This document shows, in pieces, positions 45,435 to 54,411 of a stretch of DNA of 64,000 nucleotides. How positions within the stretch are numbered: the first letter of the stretch is position 1; the number at the start of each line of letters is the position of its first letter. The notes below the pieces were generated by a model. The model saw only the letters and a list, made by a program, of their open reading frames with translations. It was not told the DNA's origin and did not search any database. The stretch covers positions 1,302,001 through 1,366,000 of the forward strand of contig NZ_CP113975.1 in assembly GCF_026870155.1 (NCBI RefSeq). Reading direction: 5' to 3'. Source of the stretch: Flavobacterium marginilacus. Lineage in GTDB: Bacteria > Bacteroidota > Bacteroidia > Flavobacteriales > Flavobacteriaceae. The position numbers were made by a program, and so were the translations under genes.

Positions 45435-46550
45435 TTAATTGCATCCTTCGGACGTTATGATAATTTTGTTTCCATTCATTTCGTAACTGGTATTATTTCC
45501 AATGCTTTTACAGATAATCTTTAATTTTTCTGGCAAAGGCTGGTCGATCAATGAAGTAGTCAAGTGACAGTTTTTTAATTTTTCTTTTGGAAAATCGATT
45601 TCTATCTCGTAGGCCTGCTCGATTGTCTTGAATATGTGGCTGACAGGCGTGTCTGTAAAATCAAAACTCAATTGTTCTATGGTTTTTGCAGACTGTTTCA
45701 GGACAATATCTTTGGTAACATCTGTTATTTTATCAAATTTGGCAGTTTCTCTTACGAAGCGTACAGCTTCATTCGGTAATAAAACCACCTCTTCAGATGA
45801 GGCTTTGGCAGTCAGAGTATTCGAGTGAACTTTTACTTTTCCCGTGCGGACCACCACTTCAACATTTGGCTGGTTTTCAAATGCGCAGATTCTAAAACTA
45901 GTTCCTACGACTTTGGTAACAGTTTCATTCGCAAAAACAAAAAATGGTTTTCTTTTATTTTTACTTATTTCAAAAAAAGCTTCACCTGATAAATACACTT
46001 TTCGTTCATTTCCGCTAAAAGTTTTCGGATAACTCAATTTGCTTTTGGGCTGTAATAAAACAGAGCTTCCATCAGAAAGCGTTATGATCTGAGGATTTTT
46101 GGAGTTATTTGTTTCTTCAACTAATCCTTCTTTATTTTCTATAAGGAGTTCTTTATAGATAGGATTGTTATCTGTTAAATGAAAATAATTGGTATACGCC
46201 CATGAAAAAGCTAGTCCTATTACCAAAACGGCAGCCGCAGATCTAAACCAATTGTTATTCCAGATTTTAGTTTTTGGATTTTGTGTTCTTTTAAGAGCAG
46301 CTTCTTTGAGTGCGATTTTTTTCCAGGTATTTTCTAAAGCCGATTCCACAGTTGCGGCTAACATCTGCGGTTTTTCGACTTTGGTAGCAAGAATCCATAA
46401 ACGGGCTTCTTCTACTAATTTTGCTCTTTCGGGACTTTCAAGTGTCCAATTCTCCCAGTTGGAATTGTTTTTATTCTGCAGAATCCATTGACGAAAGGAA
46501 TCATCACCTAAAAAGTCTTCTGCCCGAGTATATTTGTTTCGCTTTTGCAT
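45435..46550 (-). CDS. FecR family anti-sigma factor
   Basis: A 371-residue protein: N-terminal cytoplasmic part (RAEDFLGDDSFRQWILQ), a single membrane span near 107-122 (AAAVLVIGLAFSWAYT), then the FecR periplasmic domain (IITLSDGSSVLLQPKSKLSYP, FEISKNKRKPFFVFANE) and a C-terminal DUF4974-like domain (LSFDFTDTPVSHIFKTIEQA) that contacts STN. It holds the upstream sigma factor inactive until the SusC transporter reports ligand. Domain order and length are typical. Confidence 0.93.
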   Translation of the reverse strand: MQKRNKYTRAEDFLGDDSFRQWILQNKNNSNWENWTLESPERAKLVEEARLWILATKVEKPQMLAATVESALENTWKKIALKEAALKRTQNPKTKIWNNNWFRSAAAVLVIGLAFSWAYTNYFHLTDNNPIYKELLIENKEGLVEETNNSKNPQIITLSDGSSVLLQPKSKLSYPKTFSGNERKVYLSGEAFFEISKNKRKPFFVFANETVTKVVGTSFRICAFENQPNVEVVVRTGKVKVHSNTLTAKASSEEVVLLPNEAVRFVRETAKFDKITDVTKDIVLKQSAKTIEQLSFDFTDTPVSHIFKTIEQAYEIEIDFPKEKLKNCHLTTSLIDQPLPEKLKIICKSIGNNTSYEMNGNKIIITSEGCN

Positions 46551-46651
46551 CTTTATAATAAGGGTTACAAAAGCAATAAGGACAAGTCTTTTATTATATA
46601 CTCATCTAATTATGATTTTTTTTTAAATATTTAAAAAAATATCTTAAAAGT

Positions 46652-47260
46652 CTAGATGGATGAAGAAGCCAGAAGTAAAATGATTGAAATATTCTCTTTC
46701 CAGTCATTGCGCAATTTCTGTATTCCTCTAAATAGAATGTTGCTCGCAGACTGGTAATTCACTGACATTATTTCGGCAATCTGCTCTACCGATAACTGCT
46801 GATGGTAACGCAGATACAAAGCTTCTTTTTGTCTTGGAGGCAGGTTGTTGATAAGGGTATTGAGCTGTAATACCTTTTCGGCTGTAATTTCGTCATCGAT
46901 TAATTGCTGTTCGATAGAGAAATCAAATAGAAATTCAGTAGTTTCTGTATTTTTCTTTTTCGTGAAAAAAGGATCGCGCTGGTACAGCCGTGCTATTCTT
47001 TTGCGGACACTTGATAATAAATAAGCTTTGATAATAACGTCTGATGAAAGCGATTCCCGATACACCCAAATATCTGTAAAAACATCCTGAACGCAATCTT
47101 GTACTCTATCATCATAAGAACACAAAGAATTGCCATAACGTACTAAATCTGAATAGTATTTTTCAAAAAGTGTTGAAAAAGCTTTTTCATCACCAGCTTT
47201 CAAATTATTCCACAAAGTGAAATCATCTAAAATGTAAATATGTTTACGCTGTGTTTTCAA
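46652..47260 (-). CDS. ECF-type RNA polymerase sigma factor (FecI-like)
   Basis: A 202-residue sigma factor. Region 2 is in AFSTLFEKYYSDLVRYGNSL and VQDCVQDVFTDIWVYRE; region 4 has LPPRQKEALYLRYHQQLSVEQIAEIM with an HTH ending SASNILFRGIQKLRNDW. It is the first gene of the uptake locus, 101 bases upstream of the FecR gene, and probably drives the SusC-SusD genes in response to ligand. Whether it also drives itself is not visible. Confidence 0.93.
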   Translation of the reverse strand: MKTQRKHIYILDDFTLWNNLKAGDEKAFSTLFEKYYSDLVRYGNSLCSYDDRVQDCVQDVFTDIWVYRESLSSDVIIKAYLLSSVRKRIARLYQRDPFFTKKKNTETTEFLFDFSIEQQLIDDEITAEKVLQLNTLINNLPPRQKEALYLRYHQQLSVEQIAEIMSVNYQSASNILFRGIQKLRNDWKENISIILLLASSSI

Positions 47261-47508
47261 AATTAATTTGAGGCTATTGGATTATTAAGTAATAGTTAAT
47301 TTTTTGTAATTTTACGTTTTATTTAACAAATTACCAAGTTTTTGTTCTTTTTGAGTGTCGATTTATGTATTTGGCAAAATGGAGTCCCATTTTTTTCATT
47401 GTTTAAATAAAATTAAGGTTTAAATATTAAAAACAAATATTTGCCACATTCAAAAATAAGATTCATTTTTACATCCTATTTTCTAAAAAAAAACTATATC
47501 AAAATCGG

Positions 47509-48786
47509 ATGAAACATGACCAGAATAAAAAGAACTCGTTAAAACATGTTCTTTTTGGCAGCCTGATAGGCACCACAATCGAATTTTTTGACTTTTATAT
47601 TTATGCCAATGCAGCAGTATTGGTTTTTCCGCAATTATTTTTTCCAAGTGCAGATGCTACTATGGCAACTTTGCAGTCTTTGGCAACTTTTTCCATAGCA
47701 TTTATTTCCCGTCCGCTGGGGTCCGCTTTTTTTGGACATTATGGAGACAAAATTGGGCGTAAATTTACCTTGGTAGCAGCTTTGCTGACGATGGGAATAT
47801 CGACTGTAACTATTGGGTTTTTGCCAGGTTATGCCAGTATTGGCGTTGTGGCTCCTTTATTATTAATGCTGTGCCGATTTGGTCAGGGTGTAGGACTTGG
47901 AGGCGAGTGGGGAGGAGCTGTTTTATTAGCAATTGAAAATGCACCGCCAAATAAACGCGCTTGGTACGGAATGTTTCCGCAATTGGGGGCGCCAATCGGT
48001 CTGCTGCTTTCGGGAGGGACTTTTCTGTTGTTAACCGACTTGATGAGCAGTCAGGATTTTATGGATTATGGCTGGAGAATTCCTTTTATTGCCAGCTCAC
48101 TTTTGGTGGTGGTAGGTTTTTATATCCGAACTAAAATTACTGAGACTCCTTCTTTCGAGAATTCAAAAAAAGAACACGAAGAAGTTAAAATTCCTTTTCT
48201 TGCATTGGTTAAATCCTATAAAAACCAACTGCTTTTCGGAACATTAGCATCTATTACCACTTTCTTGGTGTTTTATTTAATGACCGTATTTACATTGAGC
48301 TGGGCAACATCCGATTTGGGTTTTGAGAAAAGAGATTTCTTATTGTTCCAGCTGTTTTCGGTGTTGTTTTTTGCTCTGTTTATTCCAGTTTCAGCTGTAG
48401 TTGCTGATAAAATCGGGAGGCGCAAAATGCTTATTATTGCTACAACTTCCATTGCCGTTTTTGGATTTTTCTTTTCCTATTTTTTAAATTCAGGAAACAC
48501 AGTAATGGTAACTTTCTTTCTATGCGCAGGAATGGCTTTGATGGGATTCACTTACGGACCTTTGGGAACTTTTTTATCGGAATTATTTCCTACAACTGTT
48601 CGTTATTCAGGAGCGTCATTAACTTTCAATATGGCCGGAATTATTGGAGCGGCTTTTGCACCTATGATTGCTATCTGGCTGGCATCAACTTATAGTTTGA
48701 CTTATGTTGGTTTTTATTTGACGTTTGCGGCTTGTATTTCTTTGTTCGCTTTGTTGGCAATTAGTAAAAAGGAACACAAATTTTAG
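47509..48786 (+). CDS. MFS transporter, metabolite:H+ symporter (MHS) type
   Basis: A 425-residue 12-helix transporter. The MHS signature parts are SLIGTTIEFFDFYIYANAAVLVFPQLFFP, the RPLGSAFFGHYGDKIGRK loop 2-3 motif, and the duplicate DKIGRRK between helices 8 and 9. Members take up organic acids, proline/betaine or shikimate with protons. The acid is not inferable. It is not linked to the upstream sigma-controlled locus (divergent). A strong terminator follows. Confidence 0.92.
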   Translation: MKHDQNKKNSLKHVLFGSLIGTTIEFFDFYIYANAAVLVFPQLFFPSADATMATLQSLATFSIAFISRPLGSAFFGHYGDKIGRKFTLVAALLTMGISTVTIGFLPGYASIGVVAPLLLMLCRFGQGVGLGGEWGGAVLLAIENAPPNKRAWYGMFPQLGAPIGLLLSGGTFLLLTDLMSSQDFMDYGWRIPFIASSLLVVVGFYIRTKITETPSFENSKKEHEEVKIPFLALVKSYKNQLLFGTLASITTFLVFYLMTVFTLSWATSDLGFEKRDFLLFQLFSVLFFALFIPVSAVVADKIGRRKMLIIATTSIAVFGFFFSYFLNSGNTVMVTFFLCAGMALMGFTYGPLGTFLSELFPTTVRYSGASLTFNMAGIIGAAFAPMIAIWLASTYSLTYVGFYLTFAACISLFALLAISKKEHKF

Positions 48787-48809
48787 GTTAACTAAGGATA
48801 AAGTATATT

Positions 48810-48843
48810 AAAGAGCTGCGAAAATGTTTTGCAGCTCTTTTTT
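48810..48843 (+). terminator. Terminator after the MFS gene
   Basis: AAAGAGCTGC and GCAGCTCTTT form a 10-bp stem with a short loop, then a T-run, 24 bases after the stop. Confidence 0.88.
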
Positions 48844-48888
48844 GTTTTTATAGATTTTATAAATAAAATTTGGCTGTTCAAGAATATG

Positions 48889-48906
48889 TTTAGACATTTG
48901 TCTAAA
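48889..48906. promoter_or_regulatory. Probable operator of the ArsR-type repressor
   Basis: TTTAGACA and TGTCTAAA are exact reverse complements separated by TT, 20 bases before the repressor ATG. The site fits an autoregulatory ArsR/SdpR dimer and would lie in the promoter of the sdpR-sdpI operon. Confidence 0.7.
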
Positions 48907-48925
48907 TATATAAATACTTTAAATT

Positions 48926-49180
48926 ATGAACGACATATTTAAAGCATTGAATGATGCCACTCGAAGAGAAATACTGGATCTTTTGAAAACAAAGGATTTA
49001 TCTGCAGGTGAAATTGCTGATAAGTTCAATATGTCGAAGCCGAGTATTTCTCATCATTTGGATATTTTAAAACGTGCCGATTTGATTACTGCCGAAAAAT
49101 CAGGACAATTTATTTTCTATTCTCTCAATACGACCATTATGGAAGATGTATTGCAGTGGATACTAACCTTTAAAAAATAA
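48926..49180 (+). CDS. ArsR/SdpR-family autorepressor
   Basis: An 84-residue winged-helix protein: MNDIFKALNDATRREILDLL, recognition helix KPSISHHLDILKRADLI, and wing FIFYSLNTTIMEDVLQWI. It lacks the Cys metal site of many ArsR proteins, matching SdpR autorepressors. It is 4 bases upstream of the sdpI-like gene, the classical sdpR-sdpI arrangement, in which SdpI binds toxin and sequesters SdpR at the membrane. The operator at 48889-48906 supports autoregulation. Confidence 0.9.
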   Translation: MNDIFKALNDATRREILDLLKTKDLSAGEIADKFNMSKPSISHHLDILKRADLITAEKSGQFIFYSLNTTIMEDVLQWILTFKK

Positions 49181-49184
49181 AATA

Positions 49185-49757
49185 ATGAACTTAACTTTCA
49201 GAAAAGAACTGCCTATCATTGGAATTGTTTTGTTACCTTTTGTTTATTTAGCTTTTATTTGGAATTCATTGCCCGAAAAAGTCCCGACACATTGGAATTA
49301 CAAAGGCGAAATTGATCATTGGGGAGATAAATTTTCGCTGATTGGACTGCTGTTTATGCTCCCCGTTTTAACGTATGTTTTACTGCTTGCAGCACCAAAA
49401 ATTGATCCCAAAAAACGCATTGCTTTAATGGGGGGCAAGTTTCATCAGCTGAAATTTTTTCTTGTTCTGTGCATGTCTTTATTGGCATTGTCTATTATAT
49501 ATATTACCAAGAACCAGTCTTTTTCAAGTCCTAATTTAATACCGGTCTTAACAGGAGTCTTATTTTTGGTACTGGGTAATTATTTCAAAGTAATTCAGCC
49601 TAATTATTTTATAGGAATACGGACACCATGGACTTTAGAAAGCAATGAAGTCTGGAAGCTTACCCATAATTTTGCGGGTAAACTTTGGGTTATTGGGGGA
49701 TTTGCAGTCGTATTGGGAGGATTGATTTTAGAAAATAATTATTTCAATATAGCTTAG
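49185..49757 (+). pseudogene. SdpI-like immunity/signal protein, 5' part, cut by the IS30 element
   Basis: 190 residues of a polytopic SdpI/DUF1648 protein (LPIIGIVLLPFVYLAFIWNSLPEKVPTHW, IRTPWTLESNEVWKLTH near 146-162). It ends NYFNIA at a TAG that overlaps the first bases of the IS30 element. The missing last helix and tail remain as an in-frame fragment beyond the element at 50868-50957. SdpI-type proteins give immunity to SdpC-like toxins. The shortened protein lacks its final membrane span but keeps the conserved region, so partial function is possible. Confidence 0.88.
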
Positions 49758-49786
49758 ATTCAAGTAATAAATGCAACGTGAAAAAA

Positions 49787-49836
49787 AACTCTAGTGTTAT
49801 TCTTTTGACCTAGGTCAAAAGAATAACACTAGAGTT
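49787..49836. repeat. 50-bp perfect palindrome in the IS30 leader
   Basis: AACTCTAGTGTTATTCTTTT followed by GACCT (25 bases, 49787-49811) is followed immediately by its exact reverse complement (49812-49836), with no loop. It ends 44 bases before the transposase ATG. It may block read-through from outside promoters, bind a regulator, or extrude as a cruciform. Confidence 0.9.
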
Positions 49837-49880
49837 GGCGAAAAAATCATCATATCTTTGGGTTGCAACACTCAAAATAG

Positions 49881-50861
49881 ATGGCACATTTAACGTTAGA
49901 ACAAAGATACAAAATAGAAGTATATAGAAATGCCGGTATCAGTATTTCCGAAATTGCTGAATTGGTAGATAAAAACAAATCAGTTATTTCTCGAGAAATA
50001 AAACGTAATTCTGATCAAAGAAGTGGTGTTTATAAAGCTGTTTTGGCGGATAAAAAAGCTTTAAACAGGCATAAGGTTAAGATCAAAAAATGCACTTTAA
50101 CCTCAGAAGTTGAAGCAAATATTTTGTTTTATTTAAAGCAAGATTACAGTCCTGAACAAATTGTTGGCAGAGCAAAAATTGACAAAAGAGCAATGGTTTC
50201 TAAAGAAAGAATCTATCAATATATTTGGGAAAATAAACGCAAAGGAGGACTCTTATATAAACATCTTAGGACCAAGGGTAAAAAGTATAAAAAAAGAGGA
50301 CATTTAAAGGATAAAAGAGGACTTATTATTGGTAGGGTCGATATTAGCGAGCGTCCAAAGATTGTAGAAAAGAAAAGTAGATTGGGCGATTTAGAGATTG
50401 ATTTGGTCATTGGTAAGAATCACAAAGGAGCGTTACTAACTATCAATGACAGAGCCTCTGGAATACTTTTTATGGGAAAAGTAGAAAGCAAAGAAGCTAG
50501 TGCAATACAGCAGAAAACAATTGAATTATTGAAAGATTGGAAACCAATAATCAAGACCATTACTTCGGATAATGGAAAGGAATTTGCCAATCATCGGGCC
50601 ATTGCAGAAGATTTAGATATCGATTATTATTTTGCCAAACCCTACCATAGCTGGGAACGAGGAGCCAATGAAAATTTAAACGGATTAATAAGACAATATT
50701 TTCCTAAAAAATCTAACTTTGAAAACATCGAAGAACAACAAATAAAAACAGTAGTTAATACATTAAACAACAGACCCAGAAAAAGATTTGGCTATAAAAC
50801 ACCTAATGAAATTTTCGCCGAAAAAATCAATAAATTGAATACTGTTGCATTTATATGTTGA
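49881..50861 (+). CDS. IS30-family transposase
   Basis: A 326-residue transposase. N-terminal HTH_38 motif: ISISEIAELVDKNKSVISRE. The DDE catalytic core is complete: D in LGDLEIDLVIGKNHKGAL, D in KTITSDNGKEFANH, and E in WERGANENLNGLIRQYF. It is full length and without frameshift, so the element may be active. The stop is three bases before the right end of the element. Confidence 0.95.
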   Translation: MAHLTLEQRYKIEVYRNAGISISEIAELVDKNKSVISREIKRNSDQRSGVYKAVLADKKALNRHKVKIKKCTLTSEVEANILFYLKQDYSPEQIVGRAKIDKRAMVSKERIYQYIWENKRKGGLLYKHLRTKGKKYKKRGHLKDKRGLIIGRVDISERPKIVEKKSRLGDLEIDLVIGKNHKGALLTINDRASGILFMGKVESKEASAIQQKTIELLKDWKPIIKTITSDNGKEFANHRAIAEDLDIDYYFAKPYHSWERGANENLNGLIRQYFPKKSNFENIEEQQIKTVVNTLNNRPRKRFGYKTPNEIFAEKINKLNTVAFIC

Positions 50862-50867
50862 ATCCAC

Positions 50868-50957
50868 CTAGTCTTTATCTCCATTATTGCAGTTTTGGCA
50901 ATAGTTCCAATGGTGTATTCTTATATAAAGTTTAAGCAGATAGAGAAAAGTAAATAA
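50868..50957 (+). pseudogene. SdpI-like protein, 3' remnant beyond the IS30 element
   Basis: The frame beginning LVFISIIAVLAIVPMVYSYI ends KQIEKSK-stop at 50957. It is a membrane helix with a basic tail and continues the 5' part of the sdpI-like gene at 49185-49757. Together they make about 220 residues, the usual length for the family. It has no start codon of its own and is unlikely to be translated. Confidence 0.8.
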
Positions 50958-51229
50958 TCGCTTCTGTTGGTAATTTGGAGCAGAAAAATTATGCGTTTTC
51001 AGTAAGTAGTATTGTCCAATTCGCGATTTAGAAAAAACTACAGCTAAAAAACTTGTTCTTGTAAATCGGGAGATTTCCACTGCACAAGAGGGAAGTGGAC
51101 TGACGAAGTAATCGAGGCTAAAAGGAGAAATTTGGCTTTTTGTCATTATCCCAAAAAAGAAAAAATGTAACAATAGATTTCAGTTTTTTAAATTTTAATA
51201 TCAATTTTAATTCATTACAATCAAATAAA
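50958..51229. other. Non-coding spacer with pseudoknot-like pairing
   Basis: No convincing gene. A minus-strand frame covers it but shows no protein-like features. CTTGT (51058-51062) can pair with ACAAG (51084-51088), and TCCACT (51076-51081) with AGTGGA (51094-51099); the stems interleave as in an H-type pseudoknot. This may be a structured leader, a dispersed repeat or chance. Confidence 0.4.
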
Positions 51230-52606
51230 ATGAAAAGAACAGTATTTTTTATAATGACAGTTTTGTCCTCTTTTATAATGTCAGGACAGGAAATCACAGG
51301 CCAATGGAATGGTTTTTTAAAAGTTCCAGGAGGGCAGTTAGCACTTGTTTTTAATATAAGTAAAAGCGAAAACGGTTATACCACCACTATGGACAGTCCA
51401 GATCAGGGAGCAAGAGGAATTCCTGTCACGGCAACCACTTTTGAAAAAAAAACTTTAAAACTAGAGATCCCTGGTGCCCGAATTGTATTTGAAGGGGAGT
51501 TAAATCAGTATAATGTAATTGTTGGTACTTTTACACAAAGCGGTCAGTCTTTTCCGTTGAATCTGTCTAAAGAAAAACTAGAAAAAGAAACTTTAAAAAG
51601 ACCGCAGGAACCGCAAAAACCGTATCCATATTATACCGAAGACGTTACATTTGAAAATAAAACAGATAAAAATGTTTTGGCAGGAACGTTAAGTTTGCCC
51701 AGCAAAGAAGGTAAGTTTCCTGTTGTAATTTTAATTACTGGAAGCGGAGCACAAAACAGAGATGAAGAAATCTTAGGCCACAAGCCATTTTTGGTTTTAG
51801 CCGATTATTTGACCCAAAAAGGGATTGCGGTTTTACGATTTGATGACCGCGGTACTGCAAAATCTACTGGCGATTATAAAACAGCAACAACATTCGATTT
51901 TGCCAAAGATGTTCAAGCTGGAATAGATTATCTGAAAACCCGAAAAGAAATCGATAAAAGTAAAATTGGATTAATCGGTCACAGCGAGGGCGGCATAATT
52001 GCTCCAATCGTCGCAGGGAATTCCAAAGATGTTAATTTTATTGTACTATTGGCAGGAACAGGAATCCGCGGTGATAAATTGATGCTTTTGCAAAAGGAAA
52101 AAATAGAACGTCTAATGGCAGTTTCTGATGGCGAAATTCAAAAAGGACAAGAAGTTTTTAAGGGTGTTTATAAAATTATTATTGATTCACCAGCTGGTGA
52201 TCCTAGTCTAAAGAGTAAAGTAAGCAGTTATCTGACGTTGAAAGTTGGTGATAAAATGGTCGATAATCAGATTAAAACATTAACAGCCCAAATTACTAGT
52301 CCCTGGATGATAGGTTTCCTAAAACTTGATCCTGCAGTTGCTTTGGAAAAAGTGAGATGTCCAGTTTTGGCAATTAATGGAGAAAAAGATATGCAGGTTC
52401 CAGCAGATGTGAATCTGGAGGCTATTCAAAAAGCACTCGCAAAAGGAGGTAATAAAAATGCTGCTGTTAAAACGCTTCCCAATCTGAATCATCTGTTTCA
52501 GGAATGTAAAACCGGCGCTCCAGAAGAATATGCTGTTATTGAGCAGACATTCTCCCCAATTGCGTTGGAGGAAATTTCAAAATGGATTTTGGTTCGGGTG
52601 AAGTAA
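51230..52606 (+). CDS. Secreted alpha/beta hydrolase (S9-like esterase/peptidase)
   Basis: The ATG at 51230 is used because it starts a signal peptide (MKRTVFFIMTVLSSFIMSGQ); the frame is open 30 codons further upstream without a signal. A 458-residue product. An N-terminal beta domain (ITGQWNGFLKVPGG) precedes an alpha/beta hydrolase fold with oxyanion VILITGSGAQNRDEE, nucleophile GHSEGG (Ser 252), a late Asp in VLAINGEKDMQVP and a His in LPNLNHLFQ. The substrate is unknown; relatives are annotated as esterases or dipeptidyl peptidases. Confidence 0.9.
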   Translation: MKRTVFFIMTVLSSFIMSGQEITGQWNGFLKVPGGQLALVFNISKSENGYTTTMDSPDQGARGIPVTATTFEKKTLKLEIPGARIVFEGELNQYNVIVGTFTQSGQSFPLNLSKEKLEKETLKRPQEPQKPYPYYTEDVTFENKTDKNVLAGTLSLPSKEGKFPVVILITGSGAQNRDEEILGHKPFLVLADYLTQKGIAVLRFDDRGTAKSTGDYKTATTFDFAKDVQAGIDYLKTRKEIDKSKIGLIGHSEGGIIAPIVAGNSKDVNFIVLLAGTGIRGDKLMLLQKEKIERLMAVSDGEIQKGQEVFKGVYKIIIDSPAGDPSLKSKVSSYLTLKVGDKMVDNQIKTLTAQITSPWMIGFLKLDPAVALEKVRCPVLAINGEKDMQVPADVNLEAIQKALAKGGNKNAAVKTLPNLNHLFQECKTGAPEEYAVIEQTFSPIALEEISKWILVRVK

Positions 52607-52626
52607 AATAGAATTTATAGTTAACA

Positions 52627-54411
52627 AGAGGCTGTCCGAAAAGGACAGCTTTTTTTATGCTGCAAATTTCAAGAATCGATTTTGGGTTGGTTGATTAATG
52701 AAAAAATATTCTGTTACAGTATTTAAAAGGTAAATATGGTCTTTTAGGGCTCTATTTAGAACTCTGAAGGAAATTTTTAGATGAGTTTTCGACGCATCAT
52801 TGTTCTTTGCTATCATTTTTCTAAAATTATGCCCGATAGCCATCAATAGAAATTCCATTTCCACTTTTTCGATGCTTGTGAAAGTAAACCGGCTGAATTT
52901 ATTGTTGTTTTTTAGCTGTCCGAATACTGCTTCAACTTCTATTGGGCGTTTGCTTCGGTGTTCGAGTCCTTTTTCGCTTGTGAGCAGCTCTTTGGCTTTA
53001 GCCCTTAATTGGTTCAGGCGGTGGTTTATCTCTATTGTCCTGTTTCCTTTGGCTTGGTGACATAGACCTCTTAGCGGACATCCATGACATCTTTTTACTT
53101 GATAATAAGATACTTGTGATTCGTATCCGTTGGCCGATGTCCGTTTTCCACTGCCAATGTTTTCCATTCTTTGTCCCATTGGACACACATAAAAATCCTG
53201 CTGTATATTGTAGAACAAATTCTGGACAAGAAACGGATTGTCCTTCATTTTTTTCTTCTGTTCTTTGTGAAAATAATTATACTTTACATAGTACTGTTAT
53301 ATCTTTATTTTCAAGCATTTCGTAGTTTTCTTCGCTTCCATAACCAGCATCGGCTACAACTGTTTTGCTTTGTTTTTGATACATTTTTTCAAATTCCTCC
53401 AGATGGGATTTTAAAGTCGTAGTGTCGTTAGGTGTCTGATGAATGGTTACATTGGTAATGAATTGATTTTCAGTAGAAATCTGAGGATTGTATGCAGGTT
53501 TTAACTGTCCGTTTTTCATATGGTCTTCCTTCATTCTCATAAAGGTAGCGTCAGGATCTGTTTTGCTGTAGGAGTTTCTATTGCCTAAAATCACTAAATC
53601 TTTTTCGTATTTTTCAAGCTTTGGCAGGTGCTCTTCCTGAAGCTTTTCAAGCTCTTTGGTTATCTTCTTGTTGGGCTCTTTGAGTTTTTTATTGAGTTCT
53701 GATAATTTTTCTTTCAGCTCTTCCGAGTTTATTTTTTTTGGTAATTCTTCCTTGTTGACTTCTTGATTATCTGATAAAATACTGTTTTCGATATCGGATA
53801 AGATGCTGTTGATTTTTACTTCGAGTTTTTCTTTGTATTTCTCTATAGAACCCCGCCAGACAAAGGTGTATTTGTTGGATTTGGCTTCAATTTTTGTTCC
53901 ATCGATGTATTGGATATCCAGACTGACATAGCCCATTTCCACAAGCATTTTGACTACTTCTGCAAATAAATCTTTGATGTTTTCTTTTAGAACCTTTCCT
54001 CTAAAATCGTTGATGGTTCTAAAATCAGGAGTTAAGTTGCCTGAAATAAACATAAAATGAATGTTCTCGGTGAGTGCTTTTGCTATTTTTCGGCAGGAAT
54101 AAGTGTTGCTCAAATAGCTGTAAAACAAAACTTTAAGCATCATTCTGGGATGATAAGCCGAGGTCCCTCCTCCTTTATATTTTTTAAGTATATGGCTTAT
54201 ATCCAATGAATTGACGACCTTGTCCACTAAGCGGACAGGGTGGTTTTCTGAAATTTTATCAAAAATATTTATCGGAAAAAGTTCCGGTGTATTGATCGAT
54301 TGCGATTTAAATATTACTTTAGCCATTGCTCGTTTTTTGTGCAACTCTAAGATACTATTTTAGATTAAAAACAGCAAAAAAAAGGCTGTCCTTACTTTTT
54401 GGACAGCCTCT
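52627..54411 (-). mobile_element. IS1182-family insertion sequence (defective)
   Basis: About 1.78 kb. The ends are AGAGGCTGTCC at the left (52627) and the reverse complement GGACAGCCTCT at the right (to 54411). Each end also contains a hairpin (GGCTGTCC paired with GGACAGC) leading into a T-run, so the tips double as terminators. It carries a frameshifted transposase. The right end falls on the stop codon of the T9SS gene. Confidence 0.85.
52655..54326 (-). pseudogene. IS1182-family transposase, frameshifted
   Basis: The first part (ATG at 54326, [18 protein letters not shown]; stop at 53277) contains the DUF772-type N-terminus ([21 protein letters not shown]), [14 protein letters not shown] and [14 protein letters not shown]. 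The second part (to 52655) contains CHGCPLRGLCHQ and the terminal EAVFGQLKNNNKFSRF with the final acidic residue. The two frames meet at about 53278-53292 in a +1 relation; reading TAC TAT GTA AAG TAT AAT restores the family sequence. One base gained or two lost explains it. No slippery run is visible, so this is an inactive copy. Confidence 0.9.

Larger units (their letters stand above)
49757..50864 (+). mobile_element. IS30-family insertion sequence
   Basis: About 1.1 kb. The left end GATTCAAGTAATAAATGCAAC and the right end (reverse complement GATTCAACATATAAATGCAAC) match at 18 of 21 positions. They enclose a single intact transposase and a 50-bp palindrome. No clear target duplication: the bases flanking the termini differ, perhaps CT at most. 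The element lies inside the sdpI-like gene. Confidence 0.88.

Noticed and set aside
49755..50869. CT target duplication at the IS30 ends
   Set aside because: The flanking bases allow CT only with shifted, unequal ends, and it would not restore the sdpI frame exactly.
50868..51173. 101-residue minus-strand frame
   Set aside because: It is antisense to the sdpI remnant and a non-coding spacer; no domain, signal or partner gene supports it.
53277..53292. Programmed frameshift in the IS1182 transposase
   Set aside because: The junction has no slippery run, and this family normally uses a single frame, so a mutation is more likely.
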